Below are positions 11,817 through 22,141 of a stretch of DNA of 64,000 bases, piece after piece (positions within the stretch are counted from its first letter, which is position 1; every line of letters begins with the position of its first letter). The DNA is from Fragum whitleyi. Its lineage: Eukaryota; Mollusca; Bivalvia; Cardiida; Cardiidae. The notes under the pieces are model-generated. The model saw only the letters and a program-made list of their open reading frames with translations, had not been told where the DNA came from and made no database searches. The translations under genes were made by a program, and so were the position numbers. The DNA lies in the NCBI GenBank assembly GCA_948146395.1, contig OX411556.1, positions 5,741,083 through 5,805,082 on the forward strand, in the 5' to 3' direction.

Positions 11817-14800
11817 TAACATATCTCGGATTTTAACTTCATATTACAGTTTCGGGATCCATCGTAAACTAGAATTTAAATCGATTAACACAAAGTTTAA
11901 TTTGACTTCAAGAATTGTGCAATCTATGCGGTTAAAATGTTTTCATAGGTCTTTGGAACCAATTTTAAGTCCAAAATGAATGCAGCGCCATGACGTTTTA
12001 TCTTTACGTCGATCGTCGATGGTTTTGTCTATCCATCACGCACACTTGAAACTGTTGGAAATGTTACGCACAGACTAAATTGTTCTTTGAAATACACTTT
12101 GAAGTTACCAAATGTTATGTCATTACCTGACTATAGTTAGTTACATCGTGAAATTGACATTCATCACAATCGAAACCATTCTAAACCTTTCACTCAGCGC
12201 TCCATTCCTTAATTTGAAAACACTCACTCAAACCAATAAAAATGCTCCAAACTATCTAAGATGATAAGATCAGCAACTTCATTCAAAACAAATTTAATAA
12301 GGAAAAAGTCGCGATTTCACTAGCATTATTGAAATTTGTAAGTATCTGATTGATCATATGAAGCAAAACGTATGTGTCTATAGAACTTTGGTGCATGTTG
12401 TATTAAAGGGAGGTAATGAATACAGTTAAAAACATCGTGAAATTGACAAGATGAATGATTTTGGAATGAATTTGGCATGAAATTGAATGATTATGCGGAA
12501 CAATTTTTGGGTAGAATTAATGGGAGGTAATCCAACATCGCTAATTTTGTTCAAGATTAACAAATTAGTGATATTCATTGCCTCCCTTTAATAAAATATG
12601 CATAAAAGTTCTGAAAATTGCTTCCTATTTCTTCAAGAACCAATCAGACGCTAACAATTTCAAATAATTCAGTAAAATCGCGATTTTATTCAATTTTTTA
12701 TATTCATCTTAAATATAGCTAATGATTATATTTTTTTAGTTATTTGGAGCGTTTTGGTCGATTTGAACGAATGTTTGGAAAGAGTGAATGGAGTGCTGAG
12801 TGAGTGATTTAGAATGGTTTTGATCGAGATTTATGTCAACTGCGCGATGTAACTAACTGTAGCACTAATAAAATTCATCGTGAACAAAATTAGCGATGTT
12901 GGATAACCTCCCTTTAATTTCACTCAAAACTCACTAATCACATTCATTCAATTTCATTCACAACATTAATCCTAAATCATTCTCCTTGACAATTTCACGA
13001 TGTTGTTATCTGTAACATATCTCGGATTTTAACTACATATTACAGTTTCGGGATCCATCGGAAACTAGAATTTAAATCGATTAACACAAAGTTTAATTTG
13101 ACTTCAAGAATTGTGCAATCTATGCGGTTAAAATGTTTTCATAGGTCTTTGGAACCAATTTTAAGTCCAAAATGAATGCAGCGCCATGACGTTTTATCTT
13201 TACGTCGATCGTCGATGGTTTTGTCTATCCATCACGCACACTTGAAACTGTTGGAAATGTTACGCACAGACTAAATTGTTCTTTGAAATACACTTTGAAG
13301 TTACCAAATGTAATGTCATTACCTGACTATAGTTAGTTACATCGTGAAATTGACATTCATCACAATCGAAACCATTCTAAACCTTTCACTCAGCGCTCCA
13401 TTCCTTAATTTGAAAACACTCACTCAAACCAATAAAAATGCTCCAAACTATCTAAGATGATAAGATCAGCAACTTCATTCAAAACAAATTTAGTAAGGAA
13501 AAAATCGCGATTTCACTAGTATCATTGAAATTTGTAAGTGTCTGATTGATCATATGAAGCAAAACGTATGTGTCTATAGAACTTTGGTGCATGTTGTATT
13601 AAAGGGAGGTAATGAATACAGTTAAAAACATCGTGAAATTGACAAGATGAATGATTTTGGAATGAATTTGGCATGAAATTGAATGATTATGCGGAACAAT
13701 TTTTGGGTAGAATTAATGGGAGGTAATCCAACATCGCTAATTTTGTTCAAGATTAACAAATTAGTGATATTCATTGCCTCCCTTTAATAAAATATGCATA
13801 AAAGTTCTGAAAATTGCTTCCTATTTCTTCAAGAACCAATCAGACGCTAACAATTTCAAATAATTCAGTAAAATCGCGATTTTTTTCCATTTTTTATATT
13901 CATTTTAAATACAGCTAATGATTATATTTTTTTTTAGTTATTTGGAGCGTTTTGATCGATTTGAACGAATGTTTGGAAAGAGTGAATGGAGCGCTGAGTG
14001 AGTGATTTAGAATGGTTTTGATCGAGATTTATGTCAGCTGCGCGATGTAACTAACTGTAGCACTAATAAAATTCATCGTGAACAAAATTAGCGATGTTGG
14101 ATAACCTCCCTTTAATTTCACTCAAAACTCACTAATCACATTCATTCAATTTCATTCACAACATTAATCCTAAATCATTCTCCTTGACAATTTAACGATG
14201 TTGTTATCTGTAACATATCTCGGATTTTAACTTCATATTACAGTTTCGGGATCCATCGTAAACTAGAATTTAAATCGATTAACACAAAGTTTAATTTGAC
14301 TTCAAGAATTGTGCAATCTATGCGGTTAAAATGTTTTCATAGGTCTTTGGAACCAATTTTAAGTCCAAAATGAATGCAGCGCCATGACGTTTTATCTTTA
14401 CGTCGATCGTCGATGGTTTTGTCTATCCATCACGCACACTTGAAACTGTTGGAAATGTTACGCACAGACTAAATTGTTCTTTGAAATACACTTTGAAGTT
14501 ACCAAATGTAATGTCATTACCTGACTATAGTTAGTTACATCGTGAAATTGACATTCATCACAATCGAAACCATTCTAAACCTTTCACATCGTGAAATTGA
14601 CAAGATGAATGATTTTGGAATGAATTTGGCATGAAATTGAATGATTATGCGGAACAATTTTTGGGTGGAATTAATGGGAAGTAATCCAACATCGCTAATT
14701 TTGTTCAAGATTAACAAATAAGTGATATTCATCGCCTCCCTTTAATAAGATATGCATAAAAGTTCTGAAATTTGCTTCCTATTTCTTCAAGAACCAACCA

Positions 14801-16580
14801 GACGCTAACAATTTCAAATAATTCAGTAAAATCGCGATTTTTTTCCATTTTTTATATTCATTTTGAATACAGCTAATGATTATATTTTTTTTAGTTATTT
14901 GGAGCGTTTTGATCGATTTGAACGAATGTTTGGAAAGAGTGAATGGAGCGCTGAGTGAGTGATTTAGAATGGTTTTGATCGAGATTTATGTCAACTGCGC
15001 GATGTAACTAACTGTAGCACTAATAAAATTCATCGTGAACAAAATTAGCGATGTTGGATAACCTCCCTTTAATTTCACTCAAAACTCACTAATCACATTC
15101 ATTCAATTTCATTCACAACATTAATCCTAAATCATTCTCCTTGACAATTTCACGATGTTGTTATCTGTAACATATCTCGGATTTTAACTACATATTACAG
15201 TTTCGGGATCCATCGGAAACTAGAATTTAAATCGATTAACACAAAGTTTAATTTGACTTCAAGAATTGTGCAATCTATGCGGTTAAAATGTTTTCATAGG
15301 TCTTTGGAACCAATTTTAAGTCCAAAATGAATGCAGCGCCATGACGTTTTATCTTTACGTCGATCGTCGATGGTTTTGTCTATCCATCACGCACACTTGA
15401 AACTGTTGGAAATGTTACGCACAGACTAAATTGTTCTTTGAAATACACTTTGAAGTTACCAAATGTAATGTCATTACCTGACTATAGTTAGTTACATCGT
15501 GAAATTGACATTCATCACAATCGAAACCATTCTAAACCTTTCACTCAGCGCTCCATTCCTTAATTTGAAAACACTCACTCAAACCAATAAAATTGCTCCA
15601 AACTATCTAAGATAATAAGATCAGCAACTTCATTCAAAACAAATTTAATAAGGAAAAAGTCGCGATTTCACTAGCATTATTGAAATTTGTAAGTGTCTGA
15701 TTGATCATATGAAGCAAAACGTATGTGTCTATAGAACTTTGGTGCATGTTGTATTAAAGGGAGGTAATGAATACAATTAAAAACATCGTGAAATAAACAA
15801 GATGAATGATTTTGGAATGAATTTGGAATGAAATTGAATGATTATGCGGAACAATTTTTGGGTGGAATTAATGGGAGGTAATCCAACATCGCTAATTTTG
15901 TTCAAGATTAACAAATAAGTGATATTCATTGCCTCCTTTTAATAAAATATGCATAAAAGTTCTGAAAATTGCTTCCTATTTCTTCAAGAACCAATCAGAC
16001 GCTAACAATTTCAAATAATTCAGTAAAATCGCGATTTTTTTTTCATTCTTTTTATTCATTTTGAATACAGCTAATGATTATATATTTTTTTTAGTTATTT
16101 GGAGCGTTTTGATCGATTTGAACGAATGTTTGGAAAGAGTGAATGGAGCCCTGAGTGAGTGTATTAGAATGGTTTTGATCGAGATTTATGTCAACTGCGC
16201 GATGTAACTAACTGTAGCACTAATAAAATTCATCGTGAACAAAATTAGTGATGTTGGATAACCTCCCTTTAATTTCACTCAAAACTAACTAATCAAATTC
16301 ATTCAATTTCATTCACATCATTAACCCTAAATCATTCTCCTTGACGATTTCACGATGTTGTTATCTGTAATATATCTCGGATTTTAACTACAGATTTCAG
16401 ATTCAGGATCCATGGGAAACTAGAATTCAAATCGATTATTACAAAATTTAATTTGACTTCAAGAATTTTACAATCTATGCGGTTAAAAAATGTTTTCATA
16501 GGTCATTGAAACCAATTTTAAGTCCAAAATGAATGCGCGCCATGACGATTAATCTTTACCTTATTTAGACTCGGGGCATA

Positions 16581-16836
16581 TAGTTAACAACATCGTGAAA
16601 TTGACAAGATGAATGATTTTGGAGTGATTTTGGAACGAAATTGAATGAGTGTGTGAAACGTATTTTGAGTGAAATTCAAGGGAGATAAACCAATAAAGCT
16701 AATTTTGTTCAAGGTGATTTCGGAGCGTTTTTTATCGATTTTAGAGAGTGTTTGGAATGATTGAATGGAGCGCTGAGTGAGCGATTTAGAATGGTTTTGA
16801 TTGAGATGGTTGTCAATTTCACGATGTTGTTAACTG
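16581..16836 (+). mobile_element. CAGTTAAC-family copy with internal deletion
   Basis: Ends TAGTTAACAACATCGTGA (TA immediately before) and CACGATGTTGTTAACTG are both present, but the element is only 256 bp. The segment from the hairpin to the T-rich stretch is deleted: AATTTTGTTCAAGG joins directly to TGATTTCGGAGCG. It abuts the next copy with no TA between them. Confidence 0.8.
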
Positions 16837-18364
16837 CAGTTAACAACATCGTGAAATTGACAAGGAGAATGATTTTGGAATGATTTAGGAATGATCTTAA
16901 TGAGTGTGTGGAGCGAGGTTTGATTGAATTTAATGGGAGGTAATCCTATATCACAAATTTTGTTCAGGATGAACAAAATTAGCGATATTGATTACCTTCC
17001 TTTAATATAAATACATATATGTCCTAAAAATAGCTTCCTATTTCTTCAAGAACCTATGAGGCGCTAACAATTCGAAATATGTCATTGAAATCGCGATTTT
17101 TTTATTTTTCATTTTTTTTTGAATGACGTTGTTGATTCTACATTTTTTAACGGGTTTTAGCGTTTTTAGCTCACCTGAGCACGAAGTGCTCAAGGTGAGC
17201 TATTGGGATCGTAGAATGTCCGTCGTCCGTCGTCCGTCGTCAGTCGTGCGTCGTGCGTCGTCCACAATTTCTTTTTTTAAACATCTTCTCCTCCTAAACC
17301 AGTGGGCCAATCTTGATGAAACTTGGCAGGGATGTTCCTTGGGTTAAGCTCTACCAAAGTTGTTCATATAAATGAAATCCACCCTTAACTTTCTCTTTAC
17401 CCTTAACAAAAAGGGTGAAAATATGAAAATCTTTAAAAATCTTCTTCTCTGAAACTAGAAGGTAGACAGCTTTCATATTTGGTATGTAGCATCATCTAGT
17501 GGATCTCTACCAAGTTTGTTCATATCAAGACATTGGGGTCATATTTTGGGCTTTGCCCGGGCCCAACCCTTTTTACATAGAATCAAAGAGTGAAAATATT
17601 TAAAAATCTTCTTCTCTGAAACCAGATGGCAGACAGCTTTAATATTTTGTGTGTAGCATCACATAGTTGGCCTCTACTAAGTTTGTTCATATCTAGACCC
17701 TTGTGTCATATATGGGCTTTGCACGGGTGCATCCCTTTTTACATAGAATGGAAGAGCGAAAATCTTTTAAAATCTTCTTTAATCAAAACCAGAGGGCACA
17801 CTGCTTTCATTTTTGGTATGAAGCATCATCTAGTGGGCCCCTACCAAGTTTGTTCATATCAAGACCCTTGGGTCATATTTGGGCTCACCCCGGGCGCATC
17901 CGTTTCAGCTCATCTGAGCATGATGGGTGAAAATAGGAAAACCGTCAAAAATCTTCTTCTCTGAAACCAGAAGGCAGACAGCTTTCATATTTAGTATGTA
18001 GCATCATCTTATGGACCTCTTCAAAGTTTGTTCATATCAAGACCCTGGGGTCACATTTGGGGTCCACCCGGGTGCATCCTTTTTACATAGAATCAAAGAG
18101 CAAAAAGGCATATCTGTCTTGCTCTTCGCTGAAAACGTTCCATGGTATTAATCTTGGGCAATTATCTTCTTTTTGACATCTGCCTATCTAATAAATGTGT
18201 TGTCCCAGGGGTCAAAGAGACCCAGGTGAGCGATCTAGGACCATGTTGGTCCTCTTATTTGAATGGTTTGAGTGAGTGTTTGGAATGAATGATTGGAGCG
18301 CTGAGTGAGTGATTAAGAATGGTTTTGATTGAGGTGAATGTCAATTTCACGATGTAATTGACTG
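16837..18364 (+). mobile_element. CAGTTAAC-family copy split by a 1.1-kb insertion
   Basis: Starts CAGTTAACAACATCGTGAAA and ends ACGATGTAATTGACTG before TA (18365-18366). The internal hairpin (GGGAGGTAATCCTATATC...GATATTGATTACC) is intact. A 1090-bp element lies within GCGTTTTT|GAATGG of the right arm. Removing it leaves ~438 bp, the family length. Confidence 0.85.
17168..18257 (+). mobile_element. Bivalve-type ~1.1-kb element (GCTCACCTGAGCAC...)
   Basis: Starts AGCTCACCTGAGCACGAAGT, with a hairpin (GAGCACGAAGTGCTC and flanking AGCTCACCTG/CAAGGTGAGCT), and ends CAGGTGAGCGATCTAGG followed by a small GGACCATGTTGGTCC hairpin. GCTCACCTG and CAGGTGAGC are inverted near the two ends. The middle holds about four direct repeats of ~160-185 bp, each with ATCTTCTTCTCTGAAACCAG and AAGTTTGTTCATATCAAGAC; these account for the overlapping open frames at 17626-17964 and 17703-17930. 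The flanks are consistent with a 3-bp TTT duplication. I recall this end sequence being common in bivalve sequence data; its superfamily is unknown to me. Confidence 0.75.
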
Positions 18365-18366
18365 TA

Positions 18367-18984
18367 TTGGAGTGAAATTGAACGAGTGGGAGTGACATAA
18401 TATGACTTATTTCGTCCAATTGGAAATTGAAACGTTGAATTGCAAGACTTTTTGACGTTTTTTCGCTAAAATTCGGGTCATATTATAAACAGAATATAAA
18501 ATTTGTGCTCATAAAATACAGAATTTATTAAACTCGTCATCTAAAACAGATAAAAACTCGGCGCAGCCTCGTTTTTATCTGTTTATAGATGACTCGTTTA
18601 ATAAATTTAGTACAAATGACCATTCATTCAATATCCTCTATTTATTGCCCACGTTTAAAGAAACTTACGTAGTTTTCTGTTAGTATGTCGTCACGTTCAA
18701 ATGTTAAGCTTAGAAGTCCACATCAGCCAATAAACTCGTAAAATGATTTTATCAATTCAAATGAATTGGTGATCGTTTTGAACAATAATGAAGTGCTTTC
18801 AAACAATTTCGAAGTGTTTCTGAGTGATTTGAGGTAGTGATTTATTACATTAAATGAAGCGAAGAATGATTTTGATCATGCTAAATGGCAATTGCACGAT
18901 GATCATTAGATGAGGTACATTTTGCAAAAGTTTAATTAAAATCTGTTAAAAAAGGATAAAAATATCAATGGGCTAATAATCCTA
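18367..18984. other. No gene; CAGTTAAC-like debris
   Basis: A short GGAGTGAAATTGAACGAGTG fragment of the family follows directly. The remainder is AT-rich, with an inverted ATAAAAACTCGGCGCAGC / CGTTTTTATC hairpin near 18551-18580. No coding region. Confidence 0.5.
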
Positions 18985-19127
18985 GACCTATATGGGATAG
19001 CAGCTGGAGACTAGGAAAGGTTGAAATAATAGTACTGGCGTGCGAAATACCAGGAGTCCTTTGCTAGATGCTTCTGCCGCAGGGATATAACTGAACGACT
19101 GTTGAAAGCGGCGTAAAACCTCAGCCA
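18985..19127 (+). mobile_element. SINE fragment (body and 3' end)
   Basis: GGGATAGCAGCTGGAGAC, AGTACTGGCGTGCGAAATAC and TGAAAGCGGCGTAAAACC match the SINE at 8047-8338, here in forward orientation and without the tRNA head. A CAGTTAAC-family copy follows directly. Confidence 0.75.
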
Positions 19128-19129
19128 AG

Positions 19130-19521
19130 AACTTCGTAAAATTGACAAGGATGAAGGTGAATGATTTTGGAATGATTTTGGAAAAATATTGAATGAGTTC
19201 AATGAGTGAGTTTTGAAAGAAATTTTACGGGAGGTAATCCAATATCGCTAATTTTGTTCTGGTTGAACAAAATAAGCAATATTGATTACCTCCCTTTCAT
19301 AAAATATGCATCCAAATTCTATAAATAGCTTCCTGTTTCTTCAAGAACCAATCAGACGCTCATAATTTCAATTGAAATGTCGGTGAAATCGCTATTTTTT
19401 ATTCTATCCATATTTATTTTAATGTGGCTGTTGATCTTCCTATTTTAATGATTTTTGAGCGTTTTTGAATGACTTGAGTGAGTGTTTAGAAATGCTGTAA
19501 ATTTCACGATGTTGTTAACTG
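19130..19521 (+). mobile_element. CAGTTAAC-family copy, left end eroded
   Basis: The left end is degraded (ACTTCGTAAAATTGACAAGG). The hairpin GGGAGGTAATCCAATATCGC ... GATTACCTCCC and the right end TTCACGATGTTGTTAACTG before TA are well preserved. The right arm lacks ~50 bp relative to the intact copy. Confidence 0.8.
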
Positions 19522-19523
19522 TA

Positions 19524-19989
19524 CCTAACTTTTTCTGGGTCCGATTTCTATTCGAATGTAATATTTCGTTAAGATTTCAGGGGGTGCGCCCTATATGTTT
19601 TGAATAAAATATACTTTTGGACAAAAGTCTTGTTCCTTTTCACGAATAGGCAAATAAGAAAAATCTATTTTATGTGAAATAAACATGGATGAATGAAGAA
19701 TTGTTGTAAAGTAGACGGTCAAACCTTCTGATCGTCGGTGGTTTTTTAAACTGTTCTTAACTGTAGATATAAATATCCTAATTTAAACAATCTAAATAAA
19801 TGCAATTGACGTAAAAATGCTCGTTTCAGCTGACCGCATTGACATTACAAGTTTTGATTTGATCATTGCCTACGTATTGTGTATTTGACATTATTGACAT
19901 GTCTTGGTGTAATACAGAAATGAATCAAGTACGATTGTTATTGCTATAAATTCAGATGTGTTACAGTTAAGCACATCGTAAAATTGACG
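19524..19989. other. No gene; small repeat fragments
   Basis: About 19690-19735 (TTGTAAAGTAGACGGTCAAA) resembles the reverse complement of ~32745-32815 in segment E. At ~19972 there is a lone ACAGTTAAGCACATCGTAAA end of the CAGTTAAC family. Confidence 0.5.
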
Positions 19990-20780
19990 CCTATCCCAGT
20001 ATAAACCAGTCAAATTGCCCGATAGTCCATATTACACAAGTGCAATAACACCCCTGTAATATCTCAAATATTAAACGGTATTATTTCCCACACGCGACGT
20101 AGGTCATGTTATAAAATGAAATTTAAAGCCACTACTGCTCCATTCCCAACGGTTACTTTCCTTTATTGTAGTAGAGGTACAGTATGTACTTAGGTTCGAT
20201 CTTAACACTTATAAATATCAAAATGTCTCAATAAAAATGTTATGAAATAGTGCGATCTTCATTGCATTGAAATCCCTTGAAAAGATGTGGTAAGTCTTTT
20301 TTTATTGCATGTTATAAAGATTATTTACAGGGAATTAACACTGGCAAACCATATTGGAGTCAATAAACATCAGGCACAAGAATACTGTAGCGTTCAATGT
20401 CTCAAAACCTTGTAAAAGAGCTTAAGTCTAGGTGAAGATACAATCTTTAAGAATCAAACCGAAAAATGAAGTACTTTAGGAATAATCCCATATTTCCATT
20501 CCGTTAGTGTACCCTATGTGCAGACTTTTAGATAAACGCCAACCAGTTTTTATTCTTTCATTGGAATTGTCATCGAAAGTCACTATATGTTTTTTTTTTC
20601 TTTTTTTAAATCATAGGGTCTACAGCTCGGGTGACATCTATTTTCCAGCCGGAATGAGACTGTTTTACTTTGACGACAAAAAATCGTACAACTACATATT
20701 ATATACGTGCTTGTACTGATTTGCATAGCTATTATACACTTTAAATCACAAATATATATATATGATTTACGACGTTAACA

Positions 20781-20799
20781 CTGATGAGGCGATAGCCGA

Positions 20800-20801
<2 letters not shown>
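20781..20801 (+). ncRNA. Hammerhead-ribozyme-like core motif
   Basis: CTGATGA, a 3-bp stem II (GGC-GATA-GCC) and GAAA appear in the order required of a hammerhead catalytic core. Here the sequence after GAAAC runs straight into (AT)n, so stem III and the cleavage site are lost and activity is unlikely. The same motif with a longer flank lies at 39507-39527, next to PLE coding sequence. Hammerhead motifs are known in the terminal repeats of PLEs, so this is read as a very short PLE tail. Confidence 0.5.
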
Positions 20802-20836
<35 letters not shown>

Positions 20837-20842
20837 GTGTAG

Positions 20843-21334
20843 TTATTTTGCTTTTTCAAGTCTTTGTAGGAAGACATCGTTATATATCGGTTTATCTAAT
20901 TATTTTGCGTTTTCAAGTCATTGTCGGAAGACATCGATATATATCGGTTTATCTTATTATTTTCTGTTTTCATGTCATTGTCGGAAGACATCGTTATATA
21001 TCGGTTTATCTTATTATTTTGCGTTTCCAAGTCATTGTCTGAAGACATCGTTATATATTTGTTTATCTAATTATTTTACGTTTTCAAGTCATCGTCGAAA
21101 GACATCGTTACATCGTTATATATCGGTTTATCTAATTACTTTGCATTTTCAAGTCATTGTCGGAAGACATCGTTATATATAGGTTTATCTAATTATTTTG
21201 CGTTTTCAAGTCATTGGCGGAAGACATTGATATATATCGGTTTATCTAATTATTTTGCGTTTTCAAGTCAATGCCGGAAGACATTGATATATATCGGTTT
21301 ATCTAATTATTTTGCGTTTTCAAGTCATTGTCGT
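20843..21334 (+). repeat. 57-bp minisatellite, ~8.5 copies
   Basis: AAGACATCG recurs at 20871, 20928, 20985, 21042, 21099, 21164, 21221 and 21278. The spacing is 57 bp, except one 65-bp unit caused by an 8-bp internal duplication (CATCGTTA). The unit reads GACATCGTTATATATCGGTT then TATCTAATTATTTTGCG and TTTTCAAGTCATTGTCGG. Because 57 is divisible by three, open frames run through it (20835-21182, 20848-21042); they are an artefact of the repeat. Confidence 0.95.
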
Positions 21335-22141
21335 AACAGTACTGAAATGTCGTAAGTGCCTATACCATATGACGTAATCAATGACAATATTATCACGTCA
21401 GTATATTTCGCTAGCAATCGAGAAGGACATAAATCATCATCCCGGAAAATTAGAGTCGTTCTGATCTCAAATGCTTACATTATGGGTGTACAACCTTAAG
21501 TACTCAGCCGTCGAGTTGAAGGAATTAAATTCAGAGAATTCGCCTGTAGAGGGACTAACGTCCGAACGCCGATGGACATCTGTGACCTCAGTTCCGTTCT
21601 TAAACGTCGTAGCTACAAATTGAAAACAGCTGTAGTTACGAGGTTTGGAAATAAATTGATAAGCTATAACGAAACATCAATTACCGTATACTTATCGCGA
21701 TAATCTAAATTGTCTTTTCTGTGTTTGTCTTCAGAAATGATAGAATCTCCAGATCTTAATGACCCATAGACACGTGACTAGTGGCTATTCTGCGGTCATT
21801 TGCGTGTTTGCTTCGTTAGTTATTCGGATTTCACTCGGCCAAAGTCGGTATAAGACATTGCGTACATGTGGCGAAATAATATACTAGTACTTTAAGAAAT
21901 ATAGCGTGGTTATATCGACCCGAATCTGACCCCTGCTATTTAGATGAATAAAAGATCTGATATTTAGCTCGAGTGGATCATTTATTTAGCATTTGAACTC
22001 AGAAGCGTGGTTAAATTTTCAATAAATAAAGGTAAGAATTTGTTATTATAATTCTTTCATGTCCAATATTTTATTTTTTCCATCGAAAATGAACGCGGAG
22101 ATACCACGTCAAAAGCAACTGCGGATTATTTTCATTTGATA

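Larger units (their letters stand above)
10830..16559. repeat. Tandem array of five ~1.2-kb units (nested-element satellite)
   Basis: The anchor GAAACTGTTGGAAATG recurs at 10851, 12048, 13244, 14442 and 15399, giving periods of 1197, 1196, 1198 and 957 bp, and the fifth unit ends near 16559. Units 1-4 are nearly identical and unit 5 is more diverged. The 957-bp unit carries a ~240-bp deletion whose junction is at ~14587. Each full unit contains two complete CAGTTAAC elements in opposite orientations, one inside the other, plus ~320 bp of other sequence. There is no coding content. Confidence 0.93.
19990..21990. repeat. Dispersed ~1.5-kb repeat, copy A (partner 30530-31985)
   Basis: Collinear with copy B in the blocks CGATAGTCCATATTA, GGTTACYTTCCTTTATTGTA, CCTATGTGCAGACT, TCAGAGAATTCGCCTG, CTTATCGCGATAATC and CCTGCTATTTAGATGAATA. 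A is longer because it holds a hammerhead-like motif flanked by (TA)n and a 57-bp minisatellite between ~20745 and 21334. Neither is in B. The ORF at 20507-20719 lies within the shared part but is not preserved in B in the same frame, so I do not call it a gene. Confidence 0.85.

Noticed and set aside
17626..17964. 112-codon ORF as a gene
   Set aside because: Lies wholly in the internal tandem repeats of the bivalve-type element; the repeated HIWxLHG-like phrase follows the DNA repeat.
16578..18364. One large ~1.8-kb transposon with CAGTTAAC ends
   Set aside because: Internal ends at 16836/16837 and the 17168-18257 insertion show two separate elements plus a third nested one.
20835..21182. 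115-codon ORF with repeated CRKTSLYIGLS-like units
   Set aside because: Arises because the 57-bp minisatellite period is a multiple of three; it begins in the (TA)n flank and has no domain.
20843..21334. Regularly spaced repeat considered as a CRISPR array
   Set aside because: Units are contiguous with no unique spacers, and the context is eukaryotic transposon DNA.
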